Below are positions 45,153 through 56,569 of a stretch of 64,000 nucleotides of DNA, piece after piece. Position numbers and translations under genes: made by a program. The stretch is from Ophiura sarsii (Eukaryota; Echinodermata; Ophiuroidea; Amphilepidida; Ophiuridae): assembly GCA_035610835.1 (NCBI GenBank), contig CM069447.1:63707060-63771059 (forward strand), read 5' to 3'. The notes under the pieces are model-generated. The model was given only the letters and a program-made list of their open reading frames with translations. It was not told the origin of the DNA and made no database searches. Position 1 is the first letter of the stretch. The number at the start of each line of letters is the position of its first letter.

Positions 45153-45562
45153 GGAAGGGTCCCGCAAGCACAACATTGAGCATTATTTGTTAGAAAAATA
45201 ATTATCGGGCCGAAATTTCGTAATTATATAGAACAAAACACCATACTAGTCACAAAAATGAATAAAAACTGCCATCACTCAATATTCAATTTTTAAAATT
45301 CGCGGCGATCGAAACTCCCGGTGTCGATGACGTCATGGGTATCGGTGCTAAAATTTGCGCATGTGCATTGTATAACTATGACATCATCGACACTGGGACT
45401 TTCGATCGCCGCGAATTTTAAAAAGTGCATGTTGACAGATTGCGGTTTTTATTTGTTTTTGTCATAAGTGTGGTGTTTTGTGCTATATAATTACAAAAGT
45501 TGGGCTCGATAGTTATTTTTCTAACATATAATGCACACTTTTATGCTTGCGGGACACCTCCT
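45153..45562. mobile_element. 410-bp foldback MITE with TTAA target and TGACGTCAT near its centre
   Basis: AGGAAGGGTCCCGCAAGC at the left and its inverse GCTTGCGGGACACCTCCT at the right are flanked by TTAA (45149-45152, 45563-45566). Arms of about 180 bp pair across the whole element, including AATTCGCGGCGATCGAAA, and GATGACGTCATG near the middle. Confidence 0.9.
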
Positions 45563-45748
45563 TTAAAAATTCCAACTACATTTTAAAAGTTGCTATTTGC
45601 ACATTCACACGCTGTTGAACATAATAATTTATCTTGATTTATCTGCATCTTGTCCTTCGTCTTGTCTGTCTTTCTCTGTAAATGTCAGAAATAGGTCACG
45701 TGGTACAATCTAATAAACTGAATAACCAGAAATATGCATGAAGTAGTT

Positions 45749-45902
45749 AAGGTGGCTCTATCGGCTGAGTTAAAAAATAGATTTCCTTTAAAATCAAATA
45801 TGTTTTGCGCTTGGTCTGAAGATTCTGGAACAAGGGCTAAACACATTATTTGATTTAAAGGAAATATTTGACTGGACCAATAGAGCCACCTTAGTAATGC
45901 GA
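45749..45902. mobile_element. 150-bp MITE with AAGGTGGCTCTAT ends
   Basis: AAGGTGGCTCTATCGG and the inverse CCAATAGAGCCACCTT, with inner inverted TTTCCTTTAAATCAAAT. A similar internal phrase (TTTCCTTTAAAATCTAATATG) occurs at 19005. Confidence 0.8.
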
Positions 45903-46337
45903 TTTGTGAAACTAGACACTTGCACGACATACATTCTTGAATGCTCACATCATCAATTATCACATCACATTATCTTGCTGCATTGATTTAGTTGCTACAT
46001 GCTACTACCATGCAATAGCCATCGACTATATCTGTTACAGTATTATTTACCGCACACTGCACCTTATTTAACCCTTAAACTGTTGTTCCTCGCACTGTCC
46101 CATTCTCCATTATGGTGTATATGGGTTCCACGTCGGTTCATATCAACAATCATTTATATCTTTTTATTTCAGATTTCTGTCAAATTATTATTGCATTTCT
46201 TATTTTGGAGTCGTATTCACACGTTTATATTGTCTGTAATTTAATTCTAACACACTGACTAATTATGTTAGGCGTCAATGCTAAATCAGTACGTACGGCT
46301 CATACATGTCATACGTACGTAAGATAGGGCAAATTTT

Positions 46338-46676
46338 GTTTTGTTATGTTGTCCTCCACAGCTTTCAGAGAGGAGGGCGGGCGGGCGGGCGGATTTTTAA
46401 AAAAAAATTTAAAAAAATAATTTTCTTTTACCAGCGGAAGCTCAAAGTTCAGCCAACAAGAAGTTGAAATCACTCTTATATGTTATAAACATTTAATTTA
46501 ATATTCAATGCCATTTAAACTGTTTTAAAAAAAAATCTGAAAAAAAATCTGAAAAAAAGAAAAAAATCTGAAAAAAGAAAGAAAAACAATCTGATTTTTA
46601 AAAAAAAAATTGAAAAAAAAAAAAAAATCGGAGCGGCCCTAAATCCGGAGCGGGCGGTCGAGGACAACATAACAAT
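46338..46676. mobile_element. MITE with GTTATGTTGTCCTC ends
   Basis: TTTGTTATGTTGTCCTC at 46342 and GAGGACAACATAACAA at 46660 are inverted. The interior is A-rich with GGGCGGGCGG next to each end. Confidence 0.75.
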
Positions 46677-46779
46677 TTTTGTTTGTCACCAAAGTAATAT
46701 TTTGTATCACCCAATGAAATATTGAAATATTTGTCATTTTTGATTGGTGTTTGTACGTAAATGATGCAGAATATTACTT

Positions 46780-48500
46780 CGATGACTATCGTATAAGTCT
46801 TACGTACAAGTCACACTTATACGTACAAGTCTTACGTACAAGTCAGCCATGCGTACTAGTTTCGCAGTGCTACCTTATATCTTGTTATTTCCTATTTCTG
46901 TCAAATTACTAATGCATTTCTTATGTTGCAGTCATTTTCACACATTATTTATACATTTAGATTGTCTGTACTTTAATTCTAACACACTAAATAATATGTT
47001 AAATTGTTATCATATTATGCAAGCTTATTAAAAATAACAGCTGGTGTTGAAACAACGATATTAATACATGCTGTATTGTTAAGTCGGTGAACATCATTCA
47101 CTGGATCTCCTCTAAGGCCACAATGCAAACCTAGTCTGTATGGCTCTACGTATAAGTGACTTGTACGCAATACTTATGCGATAGTCACAAAAGTAATATT
47201 TTGAAACATAGGTACGAGCACCTATGAACATTGAACCAAGATCATTGTAAATATGTTCATAATAATTTATACATATTTGCATTGGTTGCAGCTCAATTGA
47301 ATGGGTGCTTGTACGTATTTATTGCAAGATATTACCATATTATTAAACATTGACAACTATCGTATAATTCTTCCATGTAAGGCACTTATACGTACTTACG
47401 TACTGGTATAGCAGTACTACCTAAAGAAGTGTGTCAAGGTGAAAGAATTATTGCGCTATGTCAAGTGCTTGTTTAAAGCACACCCTTACTTTATTACATA
47501 CTATCCTATCTATGGACTTGGAACAATAACGGCTACATAGACCAACAATACTAACCTCAATATACCCTTGACCACTATGAAAACAAAAACCCACAAATAA
47601 ACCTGAGGTTTATTTCACAAAGGGCCAGGCTGCCAGGTTTAAGTGTTTTTAAGCCCATCTCAAGATGCGATGCAAGATGCGATAGAATACAGAATTTATG
47701 TCACTTAACCCATTATAAGTTACGAATTGTTTTCTTTAACAATGCATTTGATGGGACTGCGCAACTATGATGAACAGGACAAGTCAGAATGCTTTGGACC
47801 CGAGTGTTTTGCTTAGCAATTAGAATATACAGTGACAGATATTCAGGATTTTATATTAATGGTTGATGACTGTGGTGAGGAGTTTTCATTCAAAATATTA
47901 TTTTCATTGAGAACGACTTAAATCTACATAAAATCTGACCAGAACTGCAAAGTATTTTGTTATTCTCACGCTCTCCTTAAAGGGATATAATTTACTTTTA
48001 AGATATAATGGTCATTTTTGCTGTTACCACTCACAAAATCACGAAAGCAGGTTTATGCCTAGCATATTTATATTGTGACTGTTTATAGCTAGCTGGGGAG
48101 CTGCACACATGGCTTTGAAACACATGGGATTTCCTCAAAATCTCAATAACACAATTTGCTGTTCCAATATCTGAACAGGTTGTGTCCGAACAGTAAATCG
48201 TACCAGTATCTGGCAACTTTTATGTTACAGTATTGAACGATAGTGGTATACCAGTATCTGGGACCTAAAGTATACTTTTCCCATATTATTTCCATAATAA
48301 AAGATAACAGTTAAATTGATCTAATTTTAATTTGAAAAGCTGCTTGTACGAATGGTGATGCAAAATTTATTTTGGAGATGATCGTACAAGTCTTACGTAC
48401 AAGTCATAAATACGTATGAGCCATCGTACAAGTCTTACGTACAAGTCATAAATACGTATGAGCCATCGTACTAGATACGCTATAGTTTGGCAGTATTTCC
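46780..48500. repeat. Dispersed TACGTACAAGTC modules
   Basis: CTTACGTACAAGTC or close forms occur at 46798-46850 (three times), inverted around 47145-47200, at 47360-47400, and at 48383-48475 as two tandem 49-bp units containing AAATACGTATGAGCCATCGT. A further one is at 61935-61975. Each is followed by TACTA...GCAGT...TACCTTA-like sequence. Probably ends of one decayed element family. Confidence 0.6.
48195..48284 (-). repeat. Partial copy of the CCAGTATC palindrome element
   Basis: ACCAGTATCTGGGACCTAAA and CAGTATTGAACGATAGTGG correspond to one unit and one outer arm of 30310-30703. Confidence 0.7.
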
Positions 48501-48504
48501 TTAA

Positions 48505-49016
48505 AGGCCCTCTCATATAATGGCGAATAACGTGTGCCCGACGTTTTGGACATTTGGGTGTAGGTTCATGTAAGTTGTCATTCGTTCGTGACATATTTGG
48601 TATACGTTGTATTCGCTGGTGATTTGCTAGGGCTTCGCAGTGGTGCGCTGGGATCTAGGATTTTTTTTTGAGCATGTCCATAATGTTGAGAGGGTGACAA
48701 CGAGTGATCAATACGGTATGAATAAGTTGAGCATTCGCTGTGTGAACGTTGAGCAACGTGCACTCAACATGCGAAACGCTCACGCATCGAATTCCCAACG
48801 TATACATAGTGTAGTGATCACTATGTTGTCACCCTCTCAAAATGTTGAACATGCTCAAAAAATGTATCCAAACACCAGCCCACCTCTGCGAACCCCTAAC
48901 GAAAACAACGTATTCCAAATATGTCACGAACAAATGAACACTTACAGGAAAGTGCACCCACATTTCCAAACACGTCGGCCACACGTTACCTCTACTCGCT
49001 GCAGTGTGACAGGGTC
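48505..49016. mobile_element. 512-bp element with AGGCCCTCTCA/TGTGACAGGGTC ends and TTAA target
   Basis: TTAA flanks at 48501-48504 and 49017-49020. Inverted ends include GGCGAATAACGTGTGCCCGA, followed by CG, against the right-end inverse. The interior is a second palindrome built on GTTGAGAGGGTGACAAC. The overlapping ORFs are read through the palindrome and are not genes. Confidence 0.8.
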
Positions 49017-49020
49017 TTAA

Positions 49021-49313
49021 TCCAGTGATCACTATGATCACTGAAATCAGTGTTTTGGTTTACGACTCATAACTTTGTTAATATTCAGTCAATCTTCACG
49101 TGTAATATCACATAGTAAAGACGAGAATGTTATCGATAATGTAAAATTTAATATATTCATGCTGGAGCTATAGTTTTAGAGTTAAGAACGTATTTATTAC
49201 CTCTTAAGTTCCTTTTTTGTTCTGAGCGAATGACAAACTTACACGAATGTACACCCACATTTCCAAAATGTCGGGCACACGTTAGCTCTATTCGCTAATA
49301 ATGTGACAGGGCC
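49021..49313. mobile_element. Second right end of the same TTAA element
   Basis: ACACCCACATTTCCAAAATG to TAATGTGACAGGGCC, followed by TTAA at 49314-49317, repeats the right end of 48505-49016. So either a nested or a partly duplicated element stops only 63 bases before the exon-2 acceptor. Confidence 0.7.
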
Positions 49314-49380
49314 TTAACGTTAAGTGTCTTCTTTACAAATTCAATTTAAAGTAATGTCTCTCTCCTTGTTCGTTTTTCAG

Positions 49381-49545
49381 AGTTGCAAATGCTGCAAAGA
49401 GAGATTTATGGAGTCAAGAACGGTGTTACTTACGGAATGCAGAGATTTACCTCGAGCCCAAGGCGGAGTTCTCCTTCCGGGATATGTATATCCGCTGGAA
49501 ATAACAGAAGCGGCATCGTGTCGGTGTCAGCAATGCACAATATGA
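49381..49545 (+). CDS. pburs: Bursicon-beta-like cystine-knot hormone, coding exon 2 (C-terminal)
   Basis: Acceptor CGTTTTTCAG at 49380, then 54 codons and TGA. It begins SCKCCKERFMESRTVLLTEC and ends SCRCQQCTI, giving Cys90, 92, 93, 108, 135, 137 and 140. With the four cysteines of exon 1 this makes the 11 expected for a bursicon subunit: the CxCC step, and a C-terminal CxCxxC that closes the cystine knot. The FDK|SCKCC junction is in phase 0 and matches the GF-x-K-x-C-x-CC spacing of bursicon beta. The in-frame codons before 49381 are intron. A possible poly(A) signal AATAAA is at 49738-49743. Confidence 0.88.
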   Translation, partial: SCKCCKERFMESRTVLLTECRDLPRAQGGVLLPGYVYPLEITEAASCRCQQCTI

Positions 49546-49737
49546 CGTCAGAGCAGACATTGAGAATAAGACTCTATAATGGATAAAGTACTTTTACGTC
49601 ACCCCGAAAGACCATCCTTAATGAGGAACTGTATTTTTAGAAAAAGAACTCTCCTCTAACACTTTTATCCTTGGAAAAAAACTACCATACCACCATGGGT
49701 GACTGCAGAAATAAGTTACTTATAATACTGGATTACA

Positions 49738-49743
49738 AATAAA
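49738..49743 (+). terminator. Candidate polyadenylation signal of the hormone gene
   Basis: AATAAA about 190 bases after the stop codon. It is the first clear hexamer downstream. Confidence 0.45.
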
Positions 49744-49749
49744 AAACAT

Positions 49750-50013
49750 TGTGAACTCTAAAATCAAGTATTTCAAATACAGAATCTTGTTTTTCGATCA
49801 ATAAACCAAAGGTTTGGTTGTTGATGAATTTTTTTAAAATCCTTACTTATCGAAGTTGATAAAGCTGGTTTTTCGATTTAAAACCCCCCCCAAAAAACCA
49901 GGTTTATCTATTCGTAAAGCAAGATTTGTTGTAAACCGGGTTTTACGAGCAAACGGACCTCTCTGGTAGGTTCTAAAGGTCGGGCGTTGAGTCAGAAATT
50001 TGATAGCGTGGGT

Positions 50014-50050
<37 letters not shown>

Positions 50051-50893
50051 GGGGGGGGGGGGGTTCAGTGGCGTAGCTACCGGGGGAAAACCCTTTGTGC
50101 CCCCGCCCACAAGCTCTATTAGTGCCCCCACCCCATTCTCGGGATGTAGTGTGTATAGGCAATATGACAACTTACAAGGACCATTTTTCGTGCGAGTTTT
50201 GTATAAACGCCACTGGGGGGGGGGGGGGGGGGGGGTAGCGTCCTCAGACAATTGGTTAATTTTCAGGACATTTTCAAAATAATTCACTATTTCAAAATTT
50301 TCTAAAAAGAAAATGGGGGGGGGGGGGGGGAGGATGGACATTTAACAAAAAAAAAACCAGGCTGGTTTTTTTCGTGGTCGTATCGGCTAATAAATGTGGG
50401 TTATTTTCAATATCAAAACCTGGTACATATATATCAAAATCCTTGCATATCGAATTTGAAAAAAACCACCCAGTTTTCTTAAAATTAAAAAACAGCCAGG
50501 TTTATCGAATCGAAAAGCATTTTTTTGTTAATCAACCTATTTCTTGGGTATAAAAACCAGGTTTTTTTCTCTTGAAATGTGTAAAGCCGTATACACCGAT
50601 AAACTAGATATAAAACTTGCTTTCAGAGTGTTGGTACAAATTATTCCGTTGTGGACTTGACTTGTTTAAATGTACGTTGAATTCAACAATCGTCCGCCGA
50701 TATTATTAACGGCCTCCTATGCAACCATGGAACAGTGTTACAGAAAGGTTATACCCCCTAGACTACATCCCACAGTCTTTAATATTACCGTACGACCGCT
50801 AAAGCTGTACTTAGCGACGTAAGAGGGCGACTGAGAGTCACAATCTTTCGTTCGTATATTTTGTTGATGTTCAAAGTGCGTTGCACATGAATA
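49750..50893. other. No gene; G-rich runs
   Basis: Long G runs at 50012-50062, 50215-50235 and 50315-50330. AAACCAGG(T)TTT words recur at 49880-50580. The ORFs here translate homopolymers. Confidence 0.6.
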
Positions 50894-53408
50894 CAGGGTG
50901 TCCCAAAAAACACCATGCACGTGTTTACTCAACTTATTGACTCTAAAAGTTGGTTCAACATGTTTATACTCATTGAAATACTAAATGCTTAGCTTTCAGA
51001 TGCCGTTTGTTTCATCTTATTTGCTTATGTCAATCCTGAGATATGATAAATTGACTAAAGCTACCTAAAATCGATGTTGTGCCACTTTTACAGAAAGAAT
51101 GGTTATAAAGCACCACCTCTACTAACTTGTTCTTCCAATGGGCATCAATCCGTCTTGAAACATTGTGGAGGGTGGAGGCATTCGGTCTGATTTTTGTTTT
51201 TAATATTCAGTTCTGTTTGGCTACACAGACAATCATTCTATTATTAAAACCTATTCAATCGCAATACAAACAAAGAATGACTGCATATCATTTGCTAAGA
51301 CCAATCGAACAGGTGGAATATTTGTATCTCCGGAGTAAACCTTTTTATTTATTGCAAACTGTAAAGTGGCACAACGTCGATTTTAGGTAGCTTTAGTTAA
51401 TTAATTAGTTTAAAAAAACACGGCATCTGAAAGCCAATTGTTTAGTCTCTCAATATGTATGAAAATCTTACACCAAATTTGAGAACTTCATGGTCAATCA
51501 TTTTGGTAAATAGGGGAGGATGGGGCAACTGGACCGGTTAAGCATATTTCATGATATAAAAGCTTAAAGCTCGTGTAAATATTTATGGAATTGCTATGAA
51601 AATATCACCCATGTAACTGTTTACATATAACATATAATCAATGTTAAAAAATATCCAAACAAAAGGCCAATTACCACTAACTAAAAACTTTACTTGGCAC
51701 GGTCCAGTTACCCCATCGTTGGGGCAACTGGTCCTATAATGTTCCAACGGTTAGAATACACAGAAATCATTGATTGACAACACGGTAACTAAGCAGTATT
51801 TTCTTTACAAACTCATTTCCATATTATTTAACGTGTACAAATGATACAGGTTTCACGAAACCCATGTTTTATACAGTTTTCGTGGTTAACGTGTAAAAAG
51901 CAGTAATACTAATGGTGTACAAAGCAAGCGCAATTTTCGACTGCACGTTTATTATAGATAAAACGGTATGAACCTAGTTTGGTTACATGGTTGTGATATT
52001 CAGACGCCCCATACATTTGTCTATATATACCCCTTTCTTTAATGAATTTATTTACTTCATATAATCATCATTTAGTACTTATAATAAACCATCTTGATAT
52101 TTAGCCAGCTTTTCATGTTACAGGGGAAGTTCGTCAATATGACAATGATGACCCAACGGTTGATATACACAAAAAGCAGTGGATAAAATACATAAATCAT
52201 GATATTTCGTCATAGCAAATACCTTTACAGACACCATGTCAAAATATAATAAAGATGTAATTCATAATACCGAGGTTTTAAACCATTCTAAAGCAATTTC
52301 ATGTCATATTGTAATCCTTCAATATCAGAAATAGTGGTATTAGACCCGAAATGCCCCAAAATGTCTAAGAACTTGAAAGAATGTGAATTATTTCATATTC
52401 TATTCACATTTCAATACCGAGTCATGTTTTATTGACACTAACAACTCATTTTCAAAATGAATTTTACCATTTTGATTAAGTTTTTGCAGGCGGTCCAGTT
52501 GCCCCACACCCCTTCGGACCACTTACCCCAACAAATGACGTAGCATTTTGTCGAGATGAAACGTTATTAAAACACGCCTGTGACGTAATACATTTTACGC
52601 CAAAATGTTTTAAAACATACCACCATTTGTCATAATAATCAACAACTCCAATACATTTCAGAAAAAAGGCAAAACTGCATTTTTATTTTTAGCCATTACA
52701 CAGATTTCTGTAGCCAGTGAGTATCTTTGAATTCGCAAATATTACGGCGTTCGGGTCCTACAAGTAGACGAGTGTCTTTAGATAAGTAAGAAATGGTGTA
52801 CTTTGTTATTTGCAAATTCATGAACTGATAACTCTACCAAATGAATACCCGTGATAATGATTTAAGTTGAAGCATTCTTAAAATGATAATATTGATCGGA
52901 AATCCAAACCACCAATGTCTCAAATTAGCAGTATGCGCGATTTTACGGTCATTTCAACCACAACCTATGGTTTTAATCATATTTCGGAAAGTCCCTAAGC
53001 ACACTACAATATAGCCCCCATCAAATGCAATATGCACCTAGTATCTTAAGACGACTGTACTGCATGTATATATTTACTGTTGCATATCTGTCAATCATAT
53101 AAAGTACATTAAACATGATCTAAACCCATTTTCATATATCGCCCATACTATCTGTGAATTTTCAATCAGTCACTCAAGGAGTTAGCTTCAAAGATATGGA
53201 GAAAAATCACATGTGTAAATACCCTAAAGTTCCAAATGTTTTGGATTGTAGAAGGTAAAGATATATGTCAAGTATCAACCAAAGTCGTATTGTTCAAAAG
53301 AAAGCAGTATGCCCATACAATTACAAAATCCTTCATTTCGGTCCACTTGCCCCACGGTCCAGTTGCCCCATATTCCCCTACGTGCACAGGTGTTTTTTGG
53401 GACACCGG
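50894..53408. mobile_element. TA-flanked foldback (CAGGGTGTCCCAAAAAACACC ends) carrying a second element
   Basis: The left end CAGGGTGTCCCAAAAAACAC and the right inverse GTGTTTTTTGGGACACCGG are flanked by TA (50892-50893, 53409-53410). The arms are about 200 bp: CTAAAGCTACCTAAAATCGA at 51055 pairs with 51370-51395. The right arm is interrupted by the 1.87-kb element at 51513-53378. Without it the foldback is about 650 bp. TA target and CAGGGTG ends suggest Tc1/mariner type. Confidence 0.85.
51513..53378 (+). mobile_element. 1866-bp TA-flanked element, GGGGAGGATGGGGCAACTGG ends (copy B)
   Basis: The left end GGGGAGGATGGGGCAACTGG and the right inverse of GGGGAATATGGGGCAACTGG, each followed by ACCG, have TA at 51511-51512 and 53379-53380. 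It sits inside the right arm of the 50894-53408 foldback. 51513-53011 matches 22333-24662 in inverted orientation but lacks the retroelement found there. No ORF of useful length, so non-autonomous; superfamily unassigned. Confidence 0.87.
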
Positions 53409-53410
53409 TA

Positions 53411-53977
53411 GTAAGCTATGTGCTCATCTTTATAATTATACCAAATTTGTAAGAATCACTTGTTTCAGGCTAAGCCACTTGATTGGGATTATGGGGAGGT
53501 ATACATGTGCCTAAATTATCCTCATTGTTGCGCACAACAAAGTCAGGTCATCGTCACTATATGCAGTAGTTGTGTATATGTAACACTTCATTTAACAGAG
53601 AGTTGGTCTTTTGAGCGCAAAATAGCGTTTAATTTGGCAAATTTTGAATGAGACCTCCCCACATTCACAACCAAGTGGCTTAACACTACCGATTGATTGC
53701 TAGTTGCTACAAATTAAGAATCGTTGGAAAAAGGGAATTAATTGGCGAAAAATTGGCGATTGAAACAAAATTCCGACCTTTTTTGAGAAGTTAAGTTTCT
53801 ATATTATAATGAACTTAATATTCACCTAATTTAAACGATTCCCGGCAAATTATGCAAGCTTATTTAAATATCTATGTCTAGCTGTTAACAAGGTGACGAT
53901 CTTAGCATATTATGCTATATCCAAAAAGTTGGTATAATGGTATAAAGTTATGGATAAAAACAAACATACAACTAACA
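53411..53977. other. No gene seen
   Basis: Contains AAGCCACTTG with its inverse CAAGTGGCTT (53473, 53674), enclosing about 210 bp: possibly another small inverted-repeat element. No gene. Confidence 0.45.
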
Positions 53978-54095
53978 CCACTAGTCCCGGACCAGGTGCT
54001 TTGATGTTGGCTAATTCAAAATCAATAATCGGTACGAAGAATCAGAGGAATACATTTAATGAGCACATTTCCTCTACGTAGTATACCGTATACGT
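53978..54095 (+). repeat. Left partner of a 110-bp inverted pair
   Basis: GTCCCGGACCAGGTGCTTTG, GGCTAATTCAAAATCAATAA and TTTAATGAGCACATTT recur inverted at 58236-58350. The pair encloses about 4.1 kb of MITE-rich DNA. Confidence 0.75.
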
Positions 54096-55183
54096 CATTT
54101 ATGAAAATCGAGTAGATAGTTTTGAAGTTATGATTGTTTTCATGACCGCAACTACCAACAAATAATTGCACTTAAATTGGGTTTCTATGGCGAGACGTCG
54201 AATCATATGCTCAATATGATCGCCACATTCGCAATCGGAATACTCAATGCATTGAGAAAGAAATAGAACTATTTTGAGAAACCAAGCTCGTTCCTCCATC
54301 AATTTCAAACTATATCTACGTTTTGAATGCGCAATCATTTGAGCATATGAACGTCACCCACTCAATCAATTCGACTCGACTGTCGCTATAATAAATTGGT
54401 CTTTCTATTGACTGAGACACAAAGCCGCTGTTTGTCGCCGTGACCTTTTTAAGTGCTTCAATCAATAATCGATACTGGCCCTCTGGTCATTCCTTGCTGT
54501 GTTGAAAGTATACATGTACATAGCAACTTTATTTTCACAACGATTAAAACATTTATATTAATTGATATGGTTAAAAGTTTGTAGAAATATAATGTAAAGA
54601 TTCATTAGGAAAAACTAGTTTCGTCAACGGACGAAAAAAGCGTAGATTAGTGAAATTACAGCTGCGGTTGTACACGTACATGTAGTGTTGCCAATCACAC
54701 GGTTAGGCCGCTGAATTGGGCTTCTTATGACTTGTAGACCTTACAAAATAATGTTTAAAAAATAGTGAATAATTCCAATTGATAAATGAAATCAAATTTC
54801 TACTTAATATTGATATTGTCCCTACATTGTTGACAGAAGTAACAAAAAAGAAGAAGAAAAACAGCTAAAATTAATTGAAAACTTGATCACGTTGCGAAGT
54901 TTCTAAAATCTTTCAGGCAATATGAAATAAATCCTACTTCCCGATACCCACTCTCTTGGGTAAAGGTTCACTTTCTTTTTTCCCCCGCAATAGTATCTAA
55001 ATGCCGTTCACAATACAAATCAATCAAAAATGTCAAAAATTTGAAGTTCATTACCGTATTTGTATCAGTAATCCTTGAGATTGACGTTGACAAACGAATG
55101 AATGATGCGTTGAACACGCTAAATCGTGTCCGAATCTAAAAATATAGAGTTTTGAATTCAAGTTACGTTCTAACCTTAAAATT
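54096..55183. other. No gene seen
   Basis: No exon. 55003-55115 (AAAAATGTCAAAAATTTG, CAGTAATCCTTGAGATT) looks like a badly decayed CACTTTCCACGCGGC-family MITE. Confidence 0.4.
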
Positions 55184-55493
55184 AAGAAAGTATACCACTT
55201 TGATTATGTCATTTTGAGTAACATTCAATTTTGTTTTGACCAAACAGGCTAAATAGGCATTTAGATGAATCTTTTAGGCATAATTTGATACCAAATTTTC
55301 CCCCTAACAACAAAGATAAACCATGATTAGCACCATTTAAAGAAAAAATATCCCATTTTCAAAAGTCGCATTTCCAATACACAGCACGAGAAAAAAAGAT
55401 TCATCTAAATGCCTATCTAGCCTGTTTGGTCAAAACAAATTGAATGTTACTCAAAATGACATAAACAAAGTGGTATACTTTCTTTTGTTGAAC
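55184..55493. mobile_element. Foldback MITE, about 130-bp arms
   Basis: AGAAAGTATACCACTTTG, then GTTTTGACCAAACAGGCTAA and GGCATTTAGATGAATCTTTT, is repeated in inverse from 55396 to 55491. The loop is about 50 bp. Confidence 0.88.
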
Positions 55494-55539
55494 CCTTTAT
55501 ATAGCTAGCACTTCAGGGATGTCATTCATAGTGTTCAAT

Positions 55540-55696
55540 TTTACTGAACCAATAATAGGCATGGTGTACTTATGACAATGCATTTCATATCGTGATTCCA
55601 AATAATATGATAATGAAATTATAATTTCGACATTTTTGAAACAATTTGTGAAATTTTGTAATGACGTCTGCAGACGCCTGCCGCGTGGAAAGTATG
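55540..55696 (-). mobile_element. MITE, CACTTTCCACGCGGC family, copy 5 (partial)
   Basis: The right end GTCTGCAGACGCCTGCCGCG, then TGGAAAGTAT, matches copy 4. The left half is traceable (CTGAACCAATAATAGGCATG, GTACTTATGACA) but the left terminus is lost. Confidence 0.75.
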
Positions 55697-56567
55697 AATA
55701 CACTACACTACAGTAATGATATATATCAATTATTATATTGAACTTTATTTCCTAAGCATTGGAACACCGTAATGTTATGTTTTATTTTGTTTGTAAAATA
55801 AATGCTCATTTTGGAGCGCTAAATGTATGTTTAAAAATCCAAAACATTATTATATAAGGTAAACGTTTATCAATCTTCAGGGCTAAAGGGATACCTTTCA
55901 TAGATTTTTTTTTAAAATTAAGGTTTTTATCTTGCCAACAAATAAATATTAAATAAATCATACTGTTATAAGCTTAGACCTCTAATTTAACAAAGGCTTT
56001 AATATGTTTACAATATATTTGTAAATTGCAAATATGTTTTTATTAAAATGTCCAAATGTTAAAGACAACTAATTTTATTACGCCTCTCAGACTTTTCAAA
56101 AAAAAGCCTTTATATTTTGCACGACTTTACATTTAGAACCCGTTCACCAGCCGGAATATGTTTATTTCAACTGGGAGATGGAAATCAATAATCAATTACA
56201 AGGTAGGGTTTATGACCTATCGACAGCAATAGTATATGCTCGTCGAGTGGCTATTAAATCAGCCAAGCTTCACATGGCGTACCACTTGATTCACAATATT
56301 GGGTATGTTAGATTTTACTATATGGTCAGTGTCTGTGGTTGTGTTAGCTACAAAATTGAGTAGATCACCCAAACATATTGCGAAAGTGAACTTGAGAATG
56401 TGATTGGGTATGTTAGCTCACTATTGGGCATTCGTTTCGACGCCACGCCTGCTTAGTGTGTGATTACGCATAATCCCTGTGCTAGAAAATCCTTGATTGA
56501 AGTGACAATCAAAGATAAAAAATCTGGATTGACAAAGCAGTACTTCCACTCGTTACGTCATTTCTTG
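55697..56567. other. No gene seen
   Basis: No feature recognised. Confidence 0.4.
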
Positions 56568-56569
56568 TA

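Larger units (their letters stand above)
42033..49380 (+). other. 7.3-kb intron of the bursicon-beta-like gene
   Basis: From donor GTAGGT to acceptor CGTTTTTCAG. It contains at least six inverted-repeat elements (listed separately) and no other recognisable exon. Unassigned stretches (42620-43972, 47000-48190) hold only short random ORFs. Confidence 0.85.
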
